From contig VXPE01000054.1 in NCBI GenBank assembly GCA_009839745.1, positions 1 through 52,064 on the forward strand: DNA of 52,064 nucleotides, in the 5' to 3' direction. The DNA is from Candidatus Poribacteria bacterium (GTDB lineage: Bacteria > Poribacteria > WGA-4E > WGA-3G). The position numbers and the translations under genes are program-made. The first letter of the stretch is position 1; the number at the start of each line of letters is the position of its first letter. Below are positions 6,659 through 14,759 of this stretch, in pieces. Below the pieces are notes generated by a model. The model saw only the letters and a program-made list of their open reading frames with translations. It did not search any database and had not been told where the DNA came from.

Positions 6659-9600
6659 TTATGATTCCTCCCTGTCAATATCTAATGCCGACAACCTCTC
6701 AACAATCCCCACTGTCTCCAAACTTACACTGATCACCTTCCGAATGAGATCGACGATGTATTTCTCATCATCCGCGCGGTTCGGATTATTCTCAATGCCG
6801 CTCCGTCTATCTGTTTTTACGCGATACTGATCGACCACCCACTCCAACGCTGAGCGGTTCCCTAACCGATACTCAAATACCTCTGCGGGGATCCCTGCCA
6901 GTGTGAGAAAATCGTTGTATTTTATCTGTGTTTTGTCTTTGGAGAACCGCATTTGTTCTACATGCCAATCCAGCGGCATATCTGGTGTTTCAATCAGGTC
7001 TAAGTTATACTGCGGTTGGTCTTCGTAGTGGACATGAATTTCCGCTAACCGCCTTCCCGTCTCAACGAATTCCCAAAATTTAGGGGCAAACGGGATATTG
7101 GGTAAATCCCGTTTGAGATTCACCTGATACCGCTCGCGGTACACAGGATGATGCAAGAGTGCGTAGGTATAGTGAAAAATATCCCATTTGGTAACCTGCT
7201 CGTCTGTATAACGCTCCCGGAATTGCGTCAATGCCCAATCTGTGATGTTTTCCCGTCTGTTTGTGCCGTCTTCATCGTAGATATAAAAAGGAAAATATTG
7301 GCCAGCTGAGCCGAAACCACCTGTCATAATATGCTCAGGAATGCAATTAGTCATGAGACAGGTAAATGGTTTCTCTTGCGAAATATTGACACAAATGACT
7401 CGGTTCCCTGCTTCAGTTTCAGGTGTAGGAAAGATTGAAGGAAATACGTACACCCTCTCTACCATGAATCTATCAAAGTAAAATCGCGATTTTGTGAATG
7501 GACGATAGAGTGTCTTCCTTACTTTTTCTGGGGTGAATTCTGCAATATATCCACCCATCAGTTTTTGTTTTAAACCTGAACTCCAACTAATTTTCTCGTG
7601 ATCATACACCACAAAATCATCAAGGTCTATACCTGATTTGTCCACAATCCCTTGCCACTTAAACACCTGCGTATTATAGAATTCTGTCATTCGCTGGACG
7701 TTTGTGGCGAGTGTGTCTTGATCAAAGTTGATCGCCCATGCATCACGATTTGTCTTTACCCCACTGCTAAATTGATGGAAAATCACACCTGAAACCTCAC
7801 CCTTCTCTGCTTTTGCTGCCTTACTTCCGATTGGCACAAAGGTTTCAAAATCCTCACGCAGCCCCTCGGTGAGCCAAGTATGGCGTGCATCGGGTTGAAT
7901 CGTTTGCCAATTGACACTGCCGACGTGTTCACATGTGTCCAGAAATTCAAACGTTGTTTCTTTGTTCATCTCAGCGGTCTCGACGTTGTAAAAAATACGG
8001 GCAGGTCCTTTACCGTCTTGATGCTTTTTCACAAACAGGTTGATGCTCACCCCTACCTGAATGTCAAAGACATTGGAATCGCCTGCGTGACCTTTACGGA
8101 CATTGCCCCCCAAATCCAGCAGATAGATCGCATCACACGCCTCAGCGAGGTGTTTCCGCATCCCGTCGAATGCCTGACCGGTGATAAAGTTGTGATTCGT
8201 TATGAATGCGACAATCCCCTCCCCTTCAATCCGATCTAATGCCCAGAAAATTGCTTTGACATAGGGATCATAGAGTGAAGTTTTGTTCGTCGCGCTGGAG
8301 GCTTGAGCATACGTCTCCTGAATCTGTTTATCCAACACAGGATATTTCCGATTCCGGTTGGCATCGTTTTCATCCATCTGGCGCGCATTATAGGGTGGAT
8401 TGCCAATTACCACAAACATCTCGGTTTGCTTCTGTTTTTCAACCCGACGGGTGTTCTCTGGTGCGAACATGGATAACTGACGTTCTGTTGTCAAATCAAA
8501 GGTGTCCACAAGACAGAGATTATCAAAAGGCTGATACTGTTTTGTGGCAACATAGAACTCATGCTCAATGTTCATACTCGCAATGTAATACGGCATCAAC
8601 AAGACTTCATTGCAGTGGAGTTCATTGCTATATTTCGCTTTGAGTGCGGTTTTGTTGATTTCTTGTATGAGCCGCACGATGAAGTTGCCGGTGCCGACGA
8701 ATGGATCGATGAGGTGAACCCCTGTATCCGAAAGTGAACGTCCAAACTCGGTTTCAAGGAGATGTGAAACGCTCTTTACCATGAAATTGACAATCGGCTG
8801 CGGTGTATAGACGATGCCGTGTGTATCCGCAACCTTGACAGAGAAGCCTTGAAAAAACTGCTCGTATACGGTATTGAGAAAGTGCTGTTTCTGCGAGAAG
8901 TCGATGAAGGTTGCGGCGGCACGTTCAATTGCCCTGTAGAATGGGTTGAGTTCTCGGAGGAGTTCGGAGCGGTTATAGGATTGCTGTATGAGGGCATCAA
9001 TCACATTTTCAATTTCACGTGCGATGATATTTCGGCGTGTGAAATCGGGATTGTCAAAAACAGTGCGGAAAATTCGCTCCGTTAAGAGGTGTTGGATGAG
9101 CATCTCCTCCACAGCAGATTTTGAGAGGTTCGGATTAATCGCCTCCTGACACTGGCGGCAAAAATCCGCAAACGCCTCCTGAAATCGTGCGTTGATCTCC
9201 CCTTCGTTTTGGATGAGTGCTGCGGCGCGTTTGCCGAGTGCTGGCACTCTGTCCTTGAATTCAACAACGGCACGTTCCCAATTGGTAATATCTGTTTGTT
9301 CGTACCTGAAGAAGGTGTGAAGGGCTCGGATAAATGCTTCTGGGTCGGCGACATCTACATCCATGACCTCTCGTCCATCTTGATAGAGAACGGCGCGTTC
9401 TTGGGTCGTAAAGAGAATGTTATCTTGTGGATAGTCTACATCAAATTTCTCTCTAATCACTGTAGGGAAGGGGTCGTGGAGGTCTTTCGCTTCCCAGTAG
9501 CCGCGTGGCAAGCCGAAGTCGTTATCGGTGAGCATCCCATCGACGTAAATCGTCCTGTTTTGCGGGGTTCGGAGCGATTTCTCACAGATAAGTGTTAGAT

Positions 9601-9742
9601 TATTCTGTCGGGCGTAGTGTTGGAGGAGCGTCGCAAAGGCGAGTCGGACTTCGGTTTCATTTGTCGCGCCGAGACTTTCGTATTGTTTGAGTTCGGCGTA
9701 AAAGTTTTTTATCGGTTTGTGCGTCGGTTTGATGTTTAGCAT
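6659..9742 (-). CDS. Single-chain nuclease-adenine methyltransferase (type IIG/ISP-like)
   Basis: A restriction-modification protein of about 1027 aa in one chain. The N-terminal nuclease motif is VDGMLTDND...GYWEAKD (Asp68, Glu84, Lys86: PD-(D/E)xK). The N6-adenine methyltransferase centre has TPQPIVNFMV, the SAM-binding loop DPFVGTGNF and catalytic NPPY (VVIGNPPYNA). The long C-terminal part resembles the type ISP target-recognition region. There is no helicase domain between nuclease and methylase, unlike LlaBIII-type ISP enzymes, so it would act more like type IIG. The start is taken at MLNIKPTHKP (9742); 23 in-frame codons upstream look untranslated. The target site cannot be read from sequence. 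Confidence 0.85.
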   Translation of the reverse strand: MLNIKPTHKPIKNFYAELKQYESLGATNETEVRLAFATLLQHYARQNNLTLICEKSLRTPQNRTIYVDGMLTDNDFGLPRGYWEAKDLHDPFPTVIREKFDVDYPQDNILFTTQERAVLYQDGREVMDVDVADPEAFIRALHTFFRYEQTDITNWERAVVEFKDRVPALGKRAAALIQNEGEINARFQEAFADFCRQCQEAINPNLSKSAVEEMLIQHLLTERIFRTVFDNPDFTRRNIIAREIENVIDALIQQSYNRSELLRELNPFYRAIERAAATFIDFSQKQHFLNTVYEQFFQGFSVKVADTHGIVYTPQPIVNFMVKSVSHLLETEFGRSLSDTGVHLIDPFVGTGNFIVRLIQEINKTALKAKYSNELHCNEVLLMPYYIASMNIEHEFYVATKQYQPFDNLCLVDTFDLTTERQLSMFAPENTRRVEKQKQTEMFVVIGNPPYNARQMDENDANRNRKYPVLDKQIQETYAQASSATNKTSLYDPYVKAIFWALDRIEGEGIVAFITNHNFITGQAFDGMRKHLAEACDAIYLLDLGGNVRKGHAGDSNVFDIQVGVSINLFVKKHQDGKGPARIFYNVETAEMNKETTFEFLDTCEHVGSVNWQTIQPDARHTWLTEGLREDFETFVPIGSKAAKAEKGEVSGVIFHQFSSGVKTNRDAWAINFDQDTLATNVQRMTEFYNTQVFKWQGIVDKSGIDLDDFVVYDHEKISWSSGLKQKLMGGYIAEFTPEKVRKTLYRPFTKSRFYFDRFMVERVYVFPSIFPTPETEAGNRVICVNISQEKPFTCLMTNCIPEHIMTGGFGSAGQYFPFYIYDEDGTNRRENITDWALTQFRERYTDEQVTKWDIFHYTYALLHHPVYRERYQVNLKRDLPNIPFAPKFWEFVETGRRLAEIHVHYEDQPQYNLDLIETPDMPLDWHVEQMRFSKDKTQIKYNDFLTLAGIPAEVFEYRLGNRSALEWVVDQYRVKTDRRSGIENNPNRADDEKYIVDLIRKVISVSLETVGIVERLSALDIDREES

Positions 9743-9833
9743 TGCTCCATTTTCGCCCTTAAATAATAAATGTATGTCAAGTATTATACACAAATCCACA
9801 ATAGATTTCAAATGAAAACAGATATATAATCGT

Positions 9834-9862
9834 TTGACAGAAAATCGTTTTTAGCGTATAAT
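9834..9862 (+). promoter_or_regulatory. Perfect-consensus sigma-70 promoter giving a leaderless transcript
   Basis: TTGACA (9834-9839), a 17-bp spacer and TATAAT (9857-9862): both hexamers match the consensus fully. Transcription should begin near 9868-9870, only a few bases before the ATG at 9873. No Shine-Dalgarno fits in that space, so the glycosyltransferase mRNA is predicted to be leaderless. Confidence 0.8.
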
Positions 9863-9872
9863 ATTTAGAAAT

Positions 9873-10535
9873 ATGAAAGCATGTCTGTTGCTACCGGCTT
9901 ACAATGAATCTAAAACAATTGGACAGATAATTCAGGAATCCTCTGCGTTTATCAGTGAGATTGTTGTCATTGATGACGGTTCATCAGATGAAACAGCGGA
10001 GATCGCAGTTGCCTGTCGCGCGGTCTGTTTGCGGAACGCTACGAACTGTGGGAAAGGGAACGCCTTACGAAAGGGGTTTGCCTATGCCCTCAAACACGGA
10101 TACGAGCTGGTTTTCACGATGGATAGCGATGGGCAACATCAGCCTGCGGATATACCCCGTTTCTTGGAACACTTTGACGATAGAGGTCCGGACATACTCA
10201 TAGGGGCAAGAGAAACCAAGGATTTGCGGACATCCATGCCGCTGCACAGACGGATTAATAACTGCTTCATTTCTTATGTCGGTTCAAAGTTGTGTGGACA
10301 ACGGGTGCCAGATTTTCAATCGGGATATCGGCTTATTCGTGCTGAAGTCCTGCGACAGGTTCACTTGGAAACAGAGCGTTATGAAATGGAATCTGAACTG
10401 CTGATAAAAGCAGGACGGCTCGGGTTCCGAATCGAAAGTTTACCGATTCCGACACGGTATGGTGACGAAGTCAGCCACATCAAACCGCTTCGAGAGATAT
10501 GGCTCTTTACAAAGTTATTGCTTCGCAGTTTGTGA
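9873..10535 (+). CDS. Family 2 glycosyltransferase (dolichyl/undecaprenyl-phosphate sugar synthase-like)
   Basis: A 220-aa GT-A enzyme that transfers a sugar from a nucleotide donor, most likely to a polyprenyl-phosphate carrier. Motifs: LLPAYNESKTIG at the N-terminus, nucleotide-binding VIDDGSSDET, NCGKGNALRKG, and the metal-binding DSDGQH. The later DFQSGYRLIRAEVL segment is typical of DPM1-like enzymes. It lacks the C-terminal membrane helices of longer GtrB forms. The neighbour downstream is a DUF368 lipid-carrier flippase, which supports a lipid-linked sugar role. Transcribed from a perfect promoter with almost no leader. Confidence 0.85.
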   Translation: MKACLLLPAYNESKTIGQIIQESSAFISEIVVIDDGSSDETAEIAVACRAVCLRNATNCGKGNALRKGFAYALKHGYELVFTMDSDGQHQPADIPRFLEHFDDRGPDILIGARETKDLRTSMPLHRRINNCFISYVGSKLCGQRVPDFQSGYRLIRAEVLRQVHLETERYEMESELLIKAGRLGFRIESLPIPTRYGDEVSHIKPLREIWLFTKLLLRSL

Positions 10536-10587
10536 AGAAGCGTTTTTCCCTGCTTTAGGTTTGGAAAGGTTACTAACTTTACCGGAA

Positions 10588-10639
10588 ACCGTTGCGTAAT
10601 GTAATGGAGCAACGCCCAGAAGTAATAAATTAAAAAATG
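10588..10639 (+). repeat. SR2 start-site repeat, copy 1
   Basis: CGTTGC (10590-10595) and GCAACG (10609-10614) form a 6-bp stem around GTAATGTAATGGA. CCCAG and an A-rich run follow, ending on the ATG at 10637. The element at 51933-51984 has the same loop with a compensated stem. A clear Shine-Dalgarno is lacking in this copy (GAAGTAAT). Confidence 0.75.
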
Positions 10640-11668
10640 GATTCACTTCGGCTCTTTATTAACGGTTTTCTGATAGGTATCGCCAACATCATCCCCGGTA
10701 TGAGTGGCGGGACGCTTGCCCTCGTTTTAGGTATCTATGAACGGCTCATCGGTGCTTTACGGCGTATCGGGCTTTCAACGGTAAAAAAACTGTTGAGAGG
10801 TGCGACCTTACGAAAAAACGCTCTGGAAGACGCAAAGGCAGAACTCCGTCGAATTGATTTCGGTTTTCTATCACTGTTAGGCATCGGTGCGATCGCCGCC
10901 GTGCTGCTCACATCAAAACTGATTGTTTATCTATTAAACCATCACCACGATGCGACTTACGGGTTCTTTAGCGGGTTAATTCTGATCTCTATCCTGATAC
11001 CGATGCGTATGCTCAAGGCGTTCGGTTGGAAAGAACTGTTAGTCCTCGTGATCGCTGTTGCCTTGATATTCAGTCTGTCTATCGGGACAACGGAAAAACA
11101 GTTAGATCGGGTGGCGTATAAATCTGGGATAGAAACAACGACAGGGAGCGCGGTATCCGAACGCGGCACTGCGCTGCCAACGTCCTGGGAACTCGTGCTT
11201 TTTTTTGGGAGCGGCGCGCTGGCGATTTCAGCAATGATTCTGCCCGGTATCAGCGGCTCGTTTCTGATGCTTGCACTCGGGGTCTATTTCCCCCTCTTGA
11301 CGGCGATAAACACAATGTTAGAGAGTATTCCAGAATTGCTCAAAGGGATTTTTGAGGCGTCATTGTTGGGAAGTTTACTCATTATCGGTTTCACAACAGT
11401 TGGATGCTTGTTCGGACTCTTAGCATTTACACGCTTGCTCAACTACCTACTGGAACACTATCGCAACCTGACGATTGCCTTTCTCATTGGACTGATGGTA
11501 GGTTCACTTTACGGGTTATGGCCCTTTCGCGAGTTCACACTGATAGATGGGGAACGGATAGACACGGCTCACATTTTACCGCACTTTGATATGAACCTAC
11601 TTATCACGCTGGCGGCTTTTTTTGTCGGTTGTGGGGTTATCTACTTATTTACGCGCTTAGAGAATTAG
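10637..11668 (+). CDS. DUF368 / PopT-type undecaprenyl-phosphate flippase
   Basis: A 343-aa polytopic inner-membrane protein. The DUF368 hallmarks are present as two inverted half-signatures, IIPGMSGGTLALVLGIYERL near residue 18 and MILPGISGSFLMLALGVY near residue 205, each at a membrane re-entrant position. DUF368 proteins are known to recycle undecaprenyl phosphate across the cytoplasmic membrane; here this is by family. About 8-9 membrane segments can be counted. It follows a lipid-carrier glycosyltransferase and its stop is directly followed by nadK (TAGATG), so they form an operon. Confidence 0.85.
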   Translation: MDSLRLFINGFLIGIANIIPGMSGGTLALVLGIYERLIGALRRIGLSTVKKLLRGATLRKNALEDAKAELRRIDFGFLSLLGIGAIAAVLLTSKLIVYLLNHHHDATYGFFSGLILISILIPMRMLKAFGWKELLVLVIAVALIFSLSIGTTEKQLDRVAYKSGIETTTGSAVSERGTALPTSWELVLFFGSGALAISAMILPGISGSFLMLALGVYFPLLTAINTMLESIPELLKGIFEASLLGSLLIIGFTTVGCLFGLLAFTRLLNYLLEHYRNLTIAFLIGLMVGSLYGLWPFREFTLIDGERIDTAHILPHFDMNLLITLAAFFVGCGVIYLFTRLEN

Positions 11669-12679
11669 ATGAAAAAAATAAAGAACGTCGGTTTATTCGT
11701 CAATACGACCAAAGCAAACGCGGCGGGTGTCGTCGAAGGCGTGTCTATGTGGTTAGAGGAACAGGACACCGTTCCACTTTTATCAGACGAACAAGCCGTT
11801 GCCTTAGGACATCCGCAAACGGGCATCTCCAAAACAGAGGTCGTAGAGCACGCCGATGTGCTTCTCGTGCTTGGCGGAGATGGGACGCTCCTCAGCGCAG
11901 CGCATACACCGAAAATTGAAAATGTGCCTATCTTAGCGATCAACATCGGAACGCTTGGATTCCTGACAGACGCATCCCTCGATGAACTCTATCCGACACT
12001 GACCGCCCTTTTGACAGGGGCTTATCGGATAGAACATCGGATGATGTTGGAGGTCATTGTGAACGGTCTCCAAGCCGATGCCAACGAACTGCAAGGGACC
12101 CTTAACACCAAAAACGCAGCCCGTAACGCGCAGGGACGAGGTGACCTCGCCCAGACAGAGGACGGATATACAGAAAGACACGTCACACATGAAACCCAGC
12201 TGACTGAACCGCAAGGTAACATTAAAACTTTTGCCCTCAACGATGTTGTGATTCGGCACTACACGCATCTCATTGAATTAGATGCTTACGTCGACGGAGA
12301 ACTCTTTATACCTTATAACGCCGATGGGCTGATCATCGCAACGCCGAGCGGATCGACCGGATACTCGCTCTCCTGTGCTGGGACTATCGTCGCCCCACAG
12401 GTGGAGGCGATTCTGCTGACCCCCATCGCACCCCATAGCTTGACAGTGCGCCCCTTTATCGCTGACGGTGCTGCGGAAATAACCGTCAAAATGCGCGCTG
12501 CATACCAGAGTGTAGATGTTTTTGTGGACGGTCAACGCGAGACCTACAGTCTCACCGCGGGTGCCGTCATCAGCGTGAAAAAAGCGGAACGAACAATTCA
12601 ACTCATCCGTTCACAGAACCATAGTTACTACAGAGCTTTACGCGAAAAACTCATGTTGGGCGAGAGAATTTTTAAATAA
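11669..12679 (+). CDS. nadK: NAD kinase with repeat-derived internal insertion
   Basis: This enzyme phosphorylates NAD to NADP, a cytoplasmic housekeeping step. Core motifs: LGGDGTLLSA (about residues 68-77), NIGTLGFLTD, ALNDVVIRH, and the active-site ADGLIIATPSGSTGYSLS with PIAPHSLTVRP. At 336 aa it is 40-50 aa longer than usual. The excess is one block, residues about 135-188, between RMMLEVIVNG and ALNDVVI, encoded by repeat SR1 (EDGYTERHVTHETQLTEPQG). The insertion is in frame and all catalytic motifs remain, so the enzyme is probably functional, with the block as a surface loop. Its ATG follows the previous stop by zero bases. Confidence 0.9.
   Translation: MKKIKNVGLFVNTTKANAAGVVEGVSMWLEEQDTVPLLSDEQAVALGHPQTGISKTEVVEHADVLLVLGGDGTLLSAAHTPKIENVPILAINIGTLGFLTDASLDELYPTLTALLTGAYRIEHRMMLEVIVNGLQADANELQGTLNTKNAARNAQGRGDLAQTEDGYTERHVTHETQLTEPQGNIKTFALNDVVIRHYTHLIELDAYVDGELFIPYNADGLIIATPSGSTGYSLSCAGTIVAPQVEAILLTPIAPHSLTVRPFIADGAAEITVKMRAAYQSVDVFVDGQRETYSLTAGAVISVKKAERTIQLIRSQNHSYYRALREKLMLGERIFK
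12115..12227 (+). repeat. SR1 repeat, copy 1, inside nadK (in frame)
   Basis: Runs from CGCAGCCCGTAACG through a REP-like hairpin (CGAGGTGACCTCG) to GACGGATATACAGAAAGACA and the core CTGACTGAACCGCAAGG, then TAACATTAAAA. It shares this order with the copies at 14664, 31698, 32459 and 36701. Translated in the nadK frame it gives EDGYTERHVTHETQLTEPQG followed by NIK. Confidence 0.85.
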
Positions 12680-12715
12680 TGTACATATCCCTATCCGAGT
12701 TGGAATTAACTGAAA

Positions 12716-12806
12716 ACCGTTGTGGAACGAAATTATGCCTTAAATGGCATAATTTGTCTTTGCTTTACATTTGGAACAATGCCCAGCGTTAAGGGTTTAA
12801 AAAATG
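12716..12806 (+). repeat. SR2 start-site repeat, copy 2 (interrupted by a hairpin)
   Basis: CGTTGT (12718-12723) pairs with ACAATG (12776-12781). The loop contains a second perfect 10-bp hairpin, AAATTATGCC-TTAAAT-GGCATAATTT (12730-12755). CCCAGCG, AAGGG and TTTAAAAAATG follow, so the copy supplies the Shine-Dalgarno and abuts the recN start at 12804. Confidence 0.65.
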
Positions 12807-14552
12807 ATCGAAACACTCTCTATTCGCAACATTGCCCTCATAGATGAACTTGATTTGGAACTGGCACCGGGTCTGAATATTTTCACGGGCGAGACGGGTG
12901 CTGGTAAGTCGGTTATTCTCAGGTCGATCGGATTGGTATTGGGTGAGAGAACCTCCGCGGACATTGTCCGTGAAGATGCCGATTTCGCGGAAGTGGTAGC
13001 AAGCGTTGCTCCCGACGCTGAACATCCGATCTGGCACACAAACGCAGATGAAACGGCTGATCCGGTCTTGAAAGGTGCTTTTACGGATATATTGGATCCA
13101 TCGGACGCGGTGATCCTCGCCAGGAGAATCACAGCAAACGGTAGGAGTCGTTGCCAAGTCAACGGACGCTTGGTGAATTTGAAGCAACTGCAAGCCCTCG
13201 GCACACTACTTGTCGATATACACGGTCAACACGAACATCAATCGTTATTTAGAACACAAACGCATCTTAAACTCTTGGACGATTTCGGCGGTAACAGTGA
13301 GGCACAACGACACGTCGGCAAGATACATGCCCAGTTACGAACCTTGCAACAAGAAGCAGCGTCTCTGGCGGAGACCTTGAAAGCATCAGAACGGGAAAAG
13401 GAACTCCTCGAATTTGAAATTAAAGAGCTGACTTCGGCACATCTGGAGGAAGGCGAAGACGAAAAATTGGCAGATGAAGCGCGGATCCTTAAGAACGCAG
13501 AGGCGTTGCGGAAGTCCGCAAACTATGTGTATCAACAACTGGAGGACAATGGCTCTGGGATGGGAAATCACGGCAGCCCACTTGAACGCTTGAGAGATGC
13601 CGCCAAGGAACTGATAAAATTGTCCGAAATCGATGACAGTCTCTCGGAATTGGGAGACCGGTTGGAATCATCGCTTTACGAATTGGAGGACATCACTTCA
13701 CAGGTCCGGTACTATGCAGAAACGATCGAATCTAATTCAATGCGGTTGGACGAAGTGACCGATCGGTTAGCGTTGATAGCGAAACTCAAACGACGCTACG
13801 GAAACACTATTGCAGAGATATTGGCGTATCACGCCGATGCGGAAGAAAAATTAGAGACGCTCCACCTCGGCACAGAGAAACAGGATTTGCTGCAAACGGA
13901 GATCGACAACACCATTCGAGAAGCGCAACATCTATGCACCACGCTCTCTGCGAAGCGGCAGCACATTGCTCAGCATCTTTCAGAACGGATCGAAAAGGAG
14001 TTACGCACGCTCGGTATGGACAAAGCGGAATTTCATGCCTCCGTTCGGCTTATGCCGGATGCGCGGGGTCCGTTTCAGATAGACGGGCAACGCTATGCCT
14101 TCCGCGCGGACGGGATGGACGACGTGGAATTCTTAATTGCACCGAATGTAGGATCCGAAGCGCGTCCGATCGTCAGAATCGCATCAGGGGGTGAAATCTC
14201 GCGTATCATGCTCGCCCTCAAAACAGTGCTCGTTCAAGTCGACGAGATCCCAACACTCCTCTTTGACGAAATCGACAGCGGTATTGGCGGCAAGGTTGCA
14301 GACGTAGTTGGCAAAAAGTTGAAGGAACTCTCAGCATCTTCTCAGGTTATCTGCATTACACATTTGCCACAGATTGCCCGTTTTGCAGATAGACATTTTC
14401 GGGTCGAAAAGCAGGTGATCGGCGAGCGGACCCTGATTACTGCGAAATCGTTGACCGCAGCAGAACAGGTTAACGAAATCGCCCGAATGCACGGCGGTGA
14501 AGAAACCGAAATAGGACTTGCACATGCCCGAGAACTATTGTCTGAAAAATAG
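12804..14552 (+). CDS. recN: DNA repair protein RecN
   Basis: A 582-aa SMC-like ATPase acting in double-strand break repair. The N-terminal head has Walker A FTGETGAGKSVILRSI. The centre is a long coiled coil (about residues 150-400, rich in E/K/L). The C-terminal head has the ABC signature IASGGEISRIMLALK, Walker B TLLFDEIDSGIGG and VICITHLPQIARFAD. Length and domain order are typical. Shine-Dalgarno AAGGG lies within the SR2 repeat. Placing recN after nadK is a common bacterial arrangement. Confidence 0.95.
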   Translation: MIETLSIRNIALIDELDLELAPGLNIFTGETGAGKSVILRSIGLVLGERTSADIVREDADFAEVVASVAPDAEHPIWHTNADETADPVLKGAFTDILDPSDAVILARRITANGRSRCQVNGRLVNLKQLQALGTLLVDIHGQHEHQSLFRTQTHLKLLDDFGGNSEAQRHVGKIHAQLRTLQQEAASLAETLKASEREKELLEFEIKELTSAHLEEGEDEKLADEARILKNAEALRKSANYVYQQLEDNGSGMGNHGSPLERLRDAAKELIKLSEIDDSLSELGDRLESSLYELEDITSQVRYYAETIESNSMRLDEVTDRLALIAKLKRRYGNTIAEILAYHADAEEKLETLHLGTEKQDLLQTEIDNTIREAQHLCTTLSAKRQHIAQHLSERIEKELRTLGMDKAEFHASVRLMPDARGPFQIDGQRYAFRADGMDDVEFLIAPNVGSEARPIVRIASGGEISRIMLALKTVLVQVDEIPTLLFDEIDSGIGGKVADVVGKKLKELSASSQVICITHLPQIARFADRHFRVEKQVIGERTLITAKSLTAAEQVNEIARMHGGEETEIGLAHARELLSEK

Positions 14553-14663
14553 TTTTTAATTCTATGGGCCCCTGAGCTGCTCACCACGTCATTTCCGGCA
14601 AGCCTCCCAAAGACAGGATGTTTGCCAAAGATGCCCAACCGCGCACAAGCACTCATTAAAAAA

Positions 14664-14759
14664 GTGCGCAGCTTGGTGCGTAGTGGAAAGCGACTCTACG
14701 GAATAGAACGTCGATAGCCAAACCAATTGGACCGAACCGCAAGGAACATTTAAAAAATG
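14664..14759 (+). repeat. SR1 repeat, copy 2, ending on a start codon
   Basis: From GTGCGCAGCTTGGTGCGTAG (a weak CGCA/TGCG hairpin) through CTCTACGGAATAGAACGTC to the core TTGGACCGAACCGCAAGGAA and CATTTAAAAAATGG. AAGGA sits 11 bases before the ATG at 14757, so the repeat supplies the ribosome site and the start codon. The TERH frame is broken here (TE-stop-N), so this copy is not translated through. Confidence 0.85.

Noticed and set aside
7880-8643. Plus-strand ORFs of 119-129 aa within the methyltransferase gene
   Set aside because: They are antisense to a clear minus-strand gene with conserved motifs, and have no ribosome sites or recognisable domains.
12709-12806. Rho-independent terminator after nadK
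   Set aside because: The hairpin AAATTATGCC/GGCATAATTT is AT-rich and is followed by GTCTTTGC, not a T-run; the nested position inside SR2 explains it better.
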